Below, piece after piece: positions 49,121 through 59,904 of a DNA stretch of 64,000 bases; within the stretch, counting starts at the first letter, position 1; each line of letters starts with the position of its first letter. Source of the DNA: Gordionus sp. m RMFG-2023 (taxonomy: Eukaryota; Nematomorpha; Gordioida; Chordodea; Parachordodidae). A program made the position numbers and the translations under genes. Under the pieces are notes generated by a model. The model was not told where the DNA came from. It was given only the letters and a program-made list of their open reading frames with translations, and made no database searches. The stretch lies in the NCBI RefSeq assembly GCF_954871325.1, contig NC_088776.1, positions 3,789,985 through 3,853,984 on the forward strand, given 5' to 3'.

Positions 49121-51591
49121 CTGTTTTTAAAAGTGCTACCTAATCGCAGAAAATAATGTCAATAAGAAATAAATGCGTCGTAATTGGTAATAATTTACAA
49201 AAGAAAAAATAAAGATATATCATTTTTAAAGGTGTAAATATTATGAAGGATATATGAGAGGCCTTAATTCTAGTTTTTCCTTTTTCTAAATTTATTTTTT
49301 TGCCACTGAATCTTTTATCCTTATTATGATCATATATCCAGGTTGATAAACAATCCTTTATTTCAGACTTCATATGAACCTCATTTACCATCAATCATCA
49401 CAATTTTTTTAACACCTTTTTCAAAGTAACGGATATTAGTCCACCCACCTTTAGATTGCATTTAACTACAATCATCAACTGACTTGCTGATTATGAATAG
49501 TTAGAATCACTCCCTAGTCGTAACCTTGGTAATCTCTTATCAGAGAAACATTTAAAAGTAGCCATAGGTTTAGGTCTAATTGTATAGTTAGACATGTGAG
49601 ACACCAGTAGTATCACATAGCATTAGCAATAAATTATGTAATATCAAGATCTAACATCCGCTTATATTTCTAAACAAATTTACATCAAGTAGATGATTTA
49701 GAACCGATAATTGGTCAACAATACCTTGAATTCCGGAAAATCAATAATAGGGGACTTTATATATCAATCTACTAAATATAAGCAGAAACAAAAAAAGATT
49801 AACAAATACAAAATTTTTAATAACTTCCTTTTGACTCTATGGTTACTTTCACAAAAGGCTATATCTCGCTTTTAATATATTTTAAAAAATCTAGGAAATA
49901 AAATCCGGTTTTTTCAAACAAAGCCAAAGAATTTTTATACATGGCCCAAAAAATTCAAATATAAATTTTTAGACATTTTTGGGAACTCAATTATAAAATT
50001 ATATTTTTAATATAGTTTTTTATCTTTATGGTATTTTAAATAAAAATTTGTTGAAAAAAAGAAAATTAATAAATTAGATTATATCTGTAAATTAAAATTT
50101 ATCAGTCCTGATGTAAGGTGAAACCTTGCTAATTATAGGGAGTCAGACGGGCGTCTGAAGTAAATATTTTAAATTTTCAGATTGTTAGATATATTTGGAA
50201 TATTGTTTTAATTATAAAATTTAGTTTCCCTATTATTCCCCCTCCCTCCATCACTATCAGAACATATTTTTTGGTTCTATCTATTTAATAATATTTGAAA
50301 AAGTTCACTATTACTTTTTATTCAAGCTACTTTATATATAAATTATATAAATGACAAAAAATATTATATTTATTTTCAATCATTACAAATCCCATTTTCT
50401 ATTTTAATAGTAACAAAAAATGGATTGTTCACACTTGAATAAAAATATAGAAATTTTAACCACAATAGTAAAAAATAAACAATTTTTATTAAGTAGAAGT
50501 CAAAGAATTTCACTAAAAACAAAATAGTGATAAAATGCTATTTAAAACTTAAATTATCTATAGGTTTCTAGAAAAATAATATAAATAAATCAGCTTTAGG
50601 GTAATATTTTGAGTTGGTGGTCCTGAATAGTTTACAAAATACTTTTTCTAATAAAATTTATAACAAATTAAATTTCCCCTTACTAGGTGTATATAATGGA
50701 ACATTAACAAAATGATTAGCCTATTGACTTGATTTTTTTCTTCGACAGTTTTCTATTTTTTTATCACTTAATCTTAGAGATGAAGTTAAATTAGTAACAA
50801 TAAAAATTAATTAATAATATGATCATGAGAACTTATAATTTTTTTTTTTATTTTCAATTTTATATAATAGTAGGTGATTATTAATCGTGTTCCATAAAAT
50901 AATCTTGACGAGAAAATATTTAAAGAAATTGACACTTTAATTGTTTTCCCATTGAAATGACAGAAGTCCTTATATTCTTCATGCCAATAGTCCTCAACAG
51001 CTGGAAATAATCTTCTATATCATATGCAAAAAAAAGAATACAGATTACAGACTACGGTTAACTCAACGAAGGATTCTACCTTCGTCTTTACATTTCTCTA
51101 TAAATTTTCCGGTCCAATTTTCCTAGGTTTTCACTCTTCTCTACGGTGACATGTTCCCTTTTTTTAAAAAGAGTTCTTTTGTAATGTTTTTTATAAATAT
51201 TTCTTATATATATTTTTTTTCATATAATTTTTAATATATTCTTATTTGTTTTTTTAAATATATTTTTATTTTGATATTGTTTAAAAATTATACTAAAATT
51301 ACAAAAATAATATATATTATTATTATACTAATAGCAAAAAAATAATAGTAAATGTTTTAATATATTATTAAAAAAGTACAATATTTTTATTAGTTTTTTA
51401 GAGAATTAATATTTGAATTATTTTTTAGTTTATTTTCTAAATTTGTTACATCATTTCATGCCTGTAAAACATAATGATGCTTGGTACCTTAAGGTACCAT
51501 CTATCAAATTTGAATTTTGTTTATTTTCATTTGGATAGGCACTACCAAATATATTTATAATATATATTTGAAAAATCGTAATTTTTGGAAA
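49121..51591. other. region upstream of the SLC35B4-like gene
   Basis: AT-rich. It should contain the SLC35B4 promoter near 49121-49400. The lysine-rich minus frame at 49140-49394 could be 5' leader sequence or chance. I see no family motif in it. Confidence 0.4.
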
Positions 51592-51675
51592 GCCTCTATG
51601 GTCTAGTCGGTTAGAGCTTCGCTTACTCATCCCATGGTCACGGGTTCAAATCCCGATAATAATTATGTTTTTTTT
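51592..51675 (+). ncRNA. tRNA-like Pol III unit (tRNA pseudogene or SINE head)
   Basis: Good internal promoter boxes: A box TGGTCTAGTCGG (51599-51610) and B box GGTTCAAATCC (51643-51653), at tRNA spacing, with a T8 terminator at about 51667. The T arm (CGGG/CCCG) forms, but the acceptor ends (GCCTCTA and TAATAAT) pair poorly and the anticodon stem does not close. It is therefore more likely a tRNA-derived SINE head or pseudogene than a working tRNA. Confidence 0.6.
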
Positions 51676-53138
51676 CTTATTCTAACTTGGTGGTTCCATC
51701 CTTGGGGGTATGATATATAGGAGGCCGGACTCGACCACGTGATTCCATATTAATATATTAAATAATAAGTCTTATTACATTTTAATAAATTTTGGTCGGT
51801 ATTTAGCAAATTATGTTGGTATTTATAATATTTCCATACATTCACTTGGTAGTAAGCATCATTAACCTAAAACACGCAGTTATATAATACCGTTTTTTTA
51901 CTATATCAATTAATAAACTTACCAATCAGGAGAATACATAATAGAGTTAGCGAGATATTCTTAAGCATTGTTTTTCTTAAGGTTTTTAATATAAATTTAT
52001 TAACAAAAGAAAATTTTAAAATTTAAATAAGAATTAAATTTTTTTAAATATATATATATATGAATAAAAATATCTTATGTAGGTAGTTATTAGAAGAAAC
52101 AAGAACTCAATAACAATAACAAAGATGTGAACCTAGAATCTTTTAGAATTGATGTTAATTTCATAAAATTCGATTGCGAGATTAATTAAATTACTTAAAT
52201 CTGATAATTTAGTTATGATTAGAATTTGTTTTATTTGCTGCAATAAACAAAAATTTTATCTTAATTTAAAAAAAAATAAATCATTAAGTTAAAATCCATC
52301 TAAAACCAAAACAATTTTGATAAAAAGAATTTAAAAATATATTGCAGAGTTATCATTACTCTATCTAGTACATAATCGCCGTATGTTTTATTGAAAATAC
52401 TTTCAGAGTTGTGATTTAGACTTAAAAGTCAGGATTTCAAATTAGAAATATGCATTGGGCCCTTTCTTTTTAGTTAAATCGATACGATAAGATCCTATAA
52501 TGTTTCAAATATACAACGATTTTGGAAAGGCCGCTGAAAGATAATATGAAATTTTATAGCTATTCTCGAAATAGATTATTCATGAAAATAAACATTAAAA
52601 AAGATATAACAAAATAATTTAAAAATTTTGTGACGATCCGACTCCATTCAGAAATAAGTTATAAAATTATGATCTAAATCCGAGGAAATGTCTGTTCGAG
52701 TTCGCACGACTCGTGTATTCCAATTCGAATATCTAATTTTATTTTATTTTTTCTTACTAAAGGAGTTTTATAACTCTATAATAATCAAATAACACATAAA
52801 ATTACTATGACTTGAATTTATACAATAATATCACATATCCTAGCCAAACAAATAGTTCCATATTTTTCCCAATCCACATTTATCACACAAAGCTGAATGT
52901 TGAAAGATTTTTTTTAGGCCAATCTAAATTAGCTTAAAACTATATAAATGACAAGGTTTTAAACATATCGATCTGGGCTGTAAATAATCAAAGCTTAAAT
53001 TCCGTTCCAATTTAGAAATGGCGGAGAATAATTTAATTTCTTATATTAGTTGATCAAGTCGCATTGCTTTTGGGTGGTGAGTAGGATGATGTGGAAGTTA
53101 AATTTTAGTTTGCACTTCTGTTTCTTGTCTAACTTGAA
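51676..53138. other. AT-rich DNA, nothing recognised
   Basis: The downstream exons of the kinase gene would be expected on the minus strand below 53415. I searched by eye for APE and DWW motifs and found none. Confidence 0.4.
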
Positions 53139-53278
53139 TTAAGAATTATTAGATAATGGCAAGGGTACGTAGGGTGAAAGCCCCGCCGATATCTTTATTG
53201 GAGTTGAAGGTAACATTTTCGGGCTAGGTGTTCCTTCTTGAATTGTAGATGCTTGTGGAATGCCTGGCTTAAACCCTT
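53139..53278 (-). CDS. possible terminal exon, Pro/Ser-rich, unidentified
   Basis: After a possible acceptor (TTAGCAG|) a 45-codon frame reads GFKPGIPQASTIQEG, TPSPKMLPSTPIKIS and LSPYVPLPLSNNS to a TAA. The low-AT codon use stands out. It lies outside the LINE (which starts at about 53422) and on the same strand as the kinase gene. Its entry phase does not match the last kinase exon seen, so it may belong to another transcript or be chance. Confidence 0.2.
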
Positions 53279-53421
53279 CTGCTAACTATCCTTCAGTACT
53301 TCGGATGAAGGATCAGTGCCAGATATATAACCATCATCATATATAATTTAGGAGGATTTCTATTATCAGCATTAGTTTCCGATGATTTCTGGATAGCTGT
53401 ATGTGAGAAACTAGACCTTGC

Positions 53422-56057
53422 TTCTTTATCGGTATCTAGTTCTAAGGTTTTGATTTAGCCTTAGATTTTATCGATGGAGGTTTCAACAGGATCTCGGATA
53501 GACTAATGAAGATAAGACTCTGCATTGGTCATTCAATACTACATATCCTTTCAGTATATGCTCCTCAAACGGGTTGCAAGGAAGAAGAGAAAGATGACTT
53601 TAGAGCTATCCTTGATAAAGCTGTAATGCAATCCATAAGGATGACCTAGTCATAATTGGTGGCGACTTAAATGCGCCTGTGGGGAAAGCAAGAGATAGCT
53701 ACAAAAGGCAACATGGTGGTTTTGGATATGGAGAAAAAATGATGAAGGAGAGCATGTACTGAAATTTGCGCAAGCCTTCGACCTTCCAACACCTACTATA
53801 GGAAAAAAACAGTCATCTAATAACATAAGAAAGTGGTACAAGGAAAACACAAATAGATTACATGCTAATCTCTCGCAGAAGATTAAAAGATGTAATAGAC
53901 TGCAAAGTCATCCTAGGAGAAGATATAGCTGCGCAACACAAGCTAATAGTCATTGATTTACACATCTCAAATACATCCACTCAAAACAAGATAAAACTGG
54001 AACCATGCATCAAATAGGCCAAATTAAAAACAATGACAAATGCCTTTGCAATCAATGCAAACATTGAACAATAGATTCTTCACAAGTCAGTGAAAAATTG
54101 TGGACAGACCTTTCATCCAGATTAATAGCTGCCAAATCGACACTATGCTTGACAAGGAGAGGTAACAAATCACACAAAGAACTATGGTGGTGGAGTGAAC
54201 AGGTACAATCCACTATACCGGAGAAAAAAGCTCTTTATAAAATATGGTACAAATCCAAAAACCCAGATGACAATACAAGATACAAAAATTCCAAGAGATT
54301 AGCTACAAAGGCGGTGGCTAGAGCCAAATCTATGGCATACAATGACATGTATGAAGAACTACATACCAAAGAAGGGCAAAATAAAATATACAGATTAGCC
54401 AAACAGCGAGAAAAGAATTCTAGGGATATAAACGGAGCTCCGAAAGTAATCAAGATTAAAGATGGGAAATTGATAATAAATGTAAAGAAATAATGCTAAG
54501 ATGGAAAGAATATTTTCAGTAGCTTCTCAATTTTAATCCCCACATACTACATCTAGATGAACACTTCCCATTTCAAAACCTTATACAACCCATAACAGAA
54601 CAAGAAATAATCACATGCCTCAAGCATAAGAAAAACAACAAAGCTAGGGGTTCATACGATATTCCAATAGAAAGCCTTAAAGCACTATGAGATGATGGAA
54701 TACCTCCTCACAAATCTATACAATAAAATACTTGGAAATGAAGAGGTTCCCCAAAAATGGGGGCAGAGCTATCTAGTTATTATCTTCAAAAATAAAGAGG
54801 ATCCACACAATTGTCAAAATTACAGGGGCATAAAACTAATGACACACTGTCTAAAACTATACGAAAAGATTATAGAAAAAAGATTAAGAGACATAATCGA
54901 AATAGGAGAGACTCAGTTTGGTTTTATGCATGGAAGATCAACAAATGATGCTATCCTCGCATATGCAAATGAGTGAAAAATATAGGGAATTAACAAAAAG
55001 CTACACATTGTCTTTCTGAATCTAGAAAAGGCCTTCGATACAATCTCAAGAAAACCTATCTGGTGGACGCTACGCCACAAAAAGGTTCCCGAAAAATATA
55101 TAAGAATATTACAGGATATGTATATGGGCCATACAACAATGGTCCGTACCACAACAGGTACTTCAGCAGGCTTCACAATAGCCGAAGGAGTTCATCAAGG
55201 ATCGGTTCTCAGCCCACTTCTCTTCATTACAGTAATAGATGTATTAGCACAGTCTATACTTAAAACAGTCCCATGGAAAATGATATTTGCAGATGATATT
55301 GTGATACTTGCCGAATCCAAGGATGAAATGAAAGAAAAATTAGTGAGTTTGATTAATATCCTAGAAAAGCATGGACTAAAAGTAAGTAGAGAAAAGGGAG
55401 TATATAGTGATAGGAGGAGATGAATTAGAGAGTATTGATATAAATGAATTTCAGATATTGGCAATTGAAAGCTGCAAATATTTGGGCTCCACTAAACAAA
55501 CGGCACAATAGAAAAAGAGATAAAGAGTAAAATTAATCAAGGGTAATTAAAGTGGAGATCTTTATCTGGAGGGCTATTTGACAAAAGAATTCCACACAAA
55601 TTAAAGGGAAAAATTTACAGAACATAATACAACCAACTATTCCATATAGTTCGGAAAAATGGCCAACCAAAGAATCAGAAGAGAAGTCTTCAAACTATGG
55701 AGAAGAGAATGCTGAGGATAATTACAGGGGTAACAAGAAAGGATAAAGTGCGCAGTACAAGAATACTAAGTAGTTTAAAGGTAGTGCCCTTTAAGACTAA
55801 GTTAATGGTAAACAGACTTAGATGGCAGGGGCACACTAAGAAGGCCTATGAACTACATAGGAAATAAGGTTGAGAGTTTGGAAGTGATGGGCAAACGTAA
55901 AAGAGGAAGGCCAAAACTTCAATGGGGCCATAAAGTTAGAGCCATTATAAAGAAGTATAAATTAGATAAAAGAGATTGTATGAATAACATAATATGGAGA
56001 GAAATGTTGAAGGAGCTTACCACCAGAAAAGGTGAAAGCTAAAGAGAAGAAAAAAAA
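53422..56057 (+). mobile_element. non-LTR retrotransposon (RTE/CFDP2-like LINE), 5'-truncated
   Basis: Begins inside the endonuclease (RISDRLMKIRLCIG, SVYAPQTGCKEEEKDDF near 53485-53600; a GGDLNAPVGK-like stretch follows). It continues through a linker (54098-54493, KELWWWSEQVQSTIPEKKA) and a reverse transcriptase: NYRGIKLMTHCLKLYEKI (54820-54880), TQFGFMHGRSTNDAI, KAFDTI, GVHQGSVLSPLLF (55190-55230) and the catalytic FADDIVILAES. The tail carries GKRKRGRPKLQWGHK and ends TTRKGES at 56042, then a short A-rich end. Several frame changes and stops make it inactive. The 6-bp repeat CCTTGC (53416-53421 and 56058-56063) is the likely target duplication. A related tail lies at 23690-24250. Confidence 0.92.
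54692..55423 (+). pseudogene. LINE reverse transcriptase domain (broken)
   Basis: Open pieces 54692-54976 and 55118-55423 carry reverse transcriptase blocks. The first has LVIIFKNKEDPHNCQNYRGI and GETQFGFMHGRSTNDA. The second has TAGFTIAEGVHQGSVLSPLLF, FADDIVILAE and LEKHGLKVSREK. The catalytic FADD is present. Between them the frame is interrupted near 54976 (a stop after YANE) and shifts at about 55063-55118. The KAFDTISRKPIWWTLRHKK stretch lies in that gap. Confidence 0.85.
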
Positions 56058-56058
56058 C

Positions 56059-57243
56059 CTTGCATAGACCGTAATCAGAAAGTTTTATATGTCCATCTGA
56101 GCATAACAGAATATTTTCAAGTTTGACATCCTGCTGGAATATTTCTGGATAGAAAAATATTAATTTTAATAAAATTAACAAAAAAATAAATATTTTTAAT
56201 CTTAAAATTATTAAATAATTTTATTATAAAAATGTTATCTTTACTATGAAGATGGTAGAGTGTTATGGTAATTTCCGCCGCATAGAAACGAGCATGGTGC
56301 TCGGGTAATCTGAACTGAGGTTGCTTTTCGAGGTGACGGTGGAAGTCTCCAACTTCAACGTACTCCATTCTGTGAAATAATAGATAAATAATTATCTTTT
56401 ATTAATAAAGTATTTTAATATTCTCAAATTAATTAAACTTTCTCATAAATATATTAAACTTGTATAAAAGTATAAAATACATACTTCATCGGGGTTTGGT
56501 AAAATGCTATTAACTCGACTAAAAATGGGAGTTTTTTTGTTATATCGAAAATTAATTAGTCGTTTACTATAGGATTTACACATAGTCAATGTATAATATG
56601 AATAAAAGGTAGATGTAGGTTACTGATTAGTAAGCTTATATATTATATGGTTAACAGATATTAATAAAGTTTTGAAGAAAGAGCAATGGTCATTTCAGAA
56701 ATATTATTAAACAACATATAAATTTCTAAATGGTTAAACGTAAACCTCTACGTCGTCGTGGAATTGCTTTCGGATCACTTTTGCTGCGTATTCTTGCCAA
56801 TTTGTTTTGGAACGGGCAAAAAAACTTTGGCTGCTCCACCCCTTCCTATAAGTTTGATCATCTCATAATCCACGCAGAGCTGGCCTATTTTCGTCTCTGT
56901 TAGACTAGAGTCATGTTTATCCCAACAAACACTCTTTGAAGATGGGGTAAGAAAGCTTGTCGTTACAGGGATCATCAAATATATCTCTGACAACTTTATC
57001 TACCCCATCTTCACCATAACCCACCTTCTTCCCCCCCCCCCTATTTTAAAGCATTTTTTGAAAGGATATTAACTACTTTCCTCTTCTGACAAAGCTTGAA
57101 AAACTAGGCCATCATGCAAATACCTCTTTTTGCCACTGCCACAAAGATAAATCTGGGTCTATTTTAGTATCAACCTTGAAAGAATACTTGCCATATTCCT
57201 CTACAGGATCAAAGCCTTTTTCATTCTCCTTGATTTTTAACAC
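56059..57243 (-). CDS. aPKC-like protein kinase, N-lobe to DYG, altered catalytic loop
   Basis: Minus-strand exons carry kinase subdomains in order. Near 56920-56746 is [15 protein letters not shown] (Gly loop) then [16 protein letters not shown] (ATP-binding Lys). An exon ending at 56485 has [16 protein letters not shown]. Exon 56369-56245 has [13 protein letters not shown] and [15 protein letters not shown]. Exon 56144-56059 has [20 protein letters not shown]. The last three join in phase. [13 protein letters not shown] and DYG instead of DFG are atypical-PKC traits. Oddities: the catalytic loop reads QQDVKLEN where YRDLKLDN is usual, two residues are missing before it, and 1-nt shifts sit at homopolymers (T7 near 56820, A7 near 56535). 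Upstream open pieces (57243-57124 and about 57042-56933) look coding but are unassigned. The C-lobe exons are not found, and a LINE abuts the last donor. It could be a decaying gene, a pseudokinase, or hit by assembly errors. Confidence 0.75.
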
Positions 57244-59904
57244 TCGTCAAATAATCCCGTTTGCTAAAATAAATTAACAAAATGGCAATTACGAAAAAGT
57301 GTTTGAATTAAATTTATAAGTAATCCATCTTAAGGTAAGAAAAATTTCATTTTTAACTTTTAAAATTTACAAATAATCGAATCCAAATTTTATAGTATAT
57401 ATTATAATATACAAATTTATCAAAGTGAAAAATATATAAATAATTTGAAAATATTAATAGTCAATACCTTGCTTTCGGAATGTCTTTTTATAACGTGAGT
57501 ATACCTTCTTAAATTTACTAGACTAACCTTACAGTGAAAAATTATTATTATTATATTGTATTATATTTAGATTCAAAGTCAATGTAATATCCCCCACGCT
57601 AACACGGTTAAGGGGAGCTACAGACCTCGCAATACATGTGACTCTTCAGAGTTCCATATCAAGATAATCCTAATGAATTACATTTTATAAAAAAAAGTAT
57701 AGAAATAATTATGTATAACGTCTGCACGAAATTTTTTTTTTCAATTTTTATACGACAATTATTATTTGGTAAGCTTATATTCCGTTTAAATTTTAAATTA
57801 TATATGCTACACATTGTATCAAATAATTACATAAATCCAAAATATTTTTTGGCAATAAATTCATTTTTATGTCAGTATTCTAACATTTTTAAATAAAATT
57901 TTTTTTTAAAGTCTCCAGATTCTTCATAGAGCCAAGAAAAGAAAAAAAAGTAACTTTAACATCAATTCATAATTATCCTTCCACCGTATTTTATGCATTT
58001 CAAACCCTCCTTCCCTTCTATTCCTCCACCCCCCCCCCCACCAAAAAAATAATAAAATAAATAATATGTAGATAAACTAGAAAATAATGTTTTTTGAATA
58101 ATGGCTAAAATTCAAAATTTTGGACAACAAAGCATATTTTATTCTAAAAAGTGAAAAAGCTAATTTATATGCCTATGGATAACAATATAATTGCTATCAC
58201 TCTCTTCTTACTCCCATTCACTCATAGCAAATTAAAATAAGTATAAAAAAAAGAAAATGAAAATTACTCCCTAACTCCTTCTGCCAATTATCCCGCTTTT
58301 ACCCCAAGTCAATTTCATCTAGCACACACCCTATCCCCTAAATATTTAGTGATTACCCTGTAAATATAGGTGAGGTAGAAATTGAGATGGTAGACAGTTT
58401 TAGAGTACGGTATATCTAGATAATTGTTATCAAGGAAGCATATATCATTCTCTCTGATGAGTTCTCAATATAAATTAGAACCGCTTATTTAGATTGGATA
58501 ACATATCGTATCATCACCAAGGTACCAATATATATAACAAATAGGATTTGCATATAAGATGATGGACACTCATAAGAAAAGTATTAATGTACCAAATGAG
58601 CTCTTTACTTGTAAGGTTTCGATATAGGTATTATTTTAATTTGTTAGAATTAGCATTTTGAAAATAAATATGTTATTGAAATTAACCGTTGTATGATAAA
58701 TAATCTTTTTCATTATCAAGTAACACATAGCTTGAAATTATAGAGAAATTACTATATAAATAATTTGCAAAACGTTGACTTAAATCCTCATATCTGGAAT
58801 TTACTAATATAGATACGGTTGGTGTGCCATCTTGTTTATATTTTTTTTTCAGATTTGTAATGAAGATGAATATCATTATTGTTAGTTATAATTCACAATT
58901 AAATTTAAGGCTAAATGTCTGTATTGGATTGCACATTGAAATTCGTCATTAGAATGCAATATGATGACAGTGAACTATCAATTGTTGAGTCCATTTACTA
59001 ATAAATTAACAACTATCTATATGGAGTTATAATTCTATAAATGGTTATTATATTGACAATCCAAATATCAGATAAGCACAATTTTGAGACTATTCTCAAA
59101 TGATTTTATTATATGAGATGATGATGTAAAAGCTTTAATTACAAAAATGATTTCATAATGGAGTAATTGATCTATATTATTAATAACAGCGTTGTTGTAT
59201 AGTGAGATTTGTGTGGGAGAGAGATAAATAGTGGTGGTGAGTAGAACCAGAGTGTTTATATTTGACCTAAGCAGTAAAATCGCCTCAAAAAGGGCAAAGG
59301 CCATTATTTACATGCAAATTTGTGATTAATGTGGATGACTGTTTAGAATCTCAAATTTATTTGATTGAAATGATTTATAGGAATATTGTATTATTGAGTG
59401 AATATAATGTTATTTAAAGTTTTTAACTGATTAATATATATTTTAAAGTTTAATTACTTATTAGATTTTTTTTAAAAAAAATAAAAAATATTTCCAAATT
59501 TTTATTTAAAAAACTCTTAATTTCCTAGTGGATTTAAACTTTTTTTTCTATTCGATTTCCGCAATGATAATTCTTCATTTTTAATATAAATTATAACCTA
59601 ACTTAAAAACCTATTTGCAAATAGGATAACAGAAGAGGTCCGTCTGTGCCACGCAAAATGATTGGATATTTCTTGAGCTTATGGGACAAATTACACAAAA
59701 ATATTTTACAAACCTAATTATGCTATCAATGAATAATAAAAATTTTTATATCTTTTAGAGCAAGTAACGTATTATAAGGAGAGTAGAAAACTAAAACATT
59801 GTCTAGATTTTAAAAAAGGTTTTAATAAAGTAGTAAACTATCTATATCATTGGGGGAAGGTGTGGGGGTTACTATTAGATTGGTTCTTCTTCTCTATAAA
59901 TTTT
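57244..59904. other. region upstream of the kinase, nothing assigned
   Basis: AT-rich. C-tracts lie at about 57031-57042 and 58030-58041. Minus frames at 58682-58876 (DGTPTVSILVNSRYEDL) and 59068-59304 (MAFALFEAILLL) look somewhat protein-like, but no family could be supported. Confidence 0.4.

Noticed and set aside
49140-49394. Lysine-rich 84-codon frame just upstream of SLC35B4
   Set aside because: No family signature, and it is probably leader or intergenic DNA.
51592-51664. A functional tRNA gene
   Set aside because: Acceptor and anticodon stems do not pair despite good A and B boxes.
56933-57042. RGS domain of a G-protein-coupled receptor kinase upstream of the kinase domain
   Set aside because: [19 protein letters not shown] vaguely recalls an RGS segment, but the length before the kinase domain is too short and the kinase itself looks aPKC-like.
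59068-59304. MAFALFEAILLL as the first exon of a YOS1/IER3IP1-like gene
   Set aside because: The first dozen residues resemble that family, but the following HEERFL region could not be found downstream on the minus strand.
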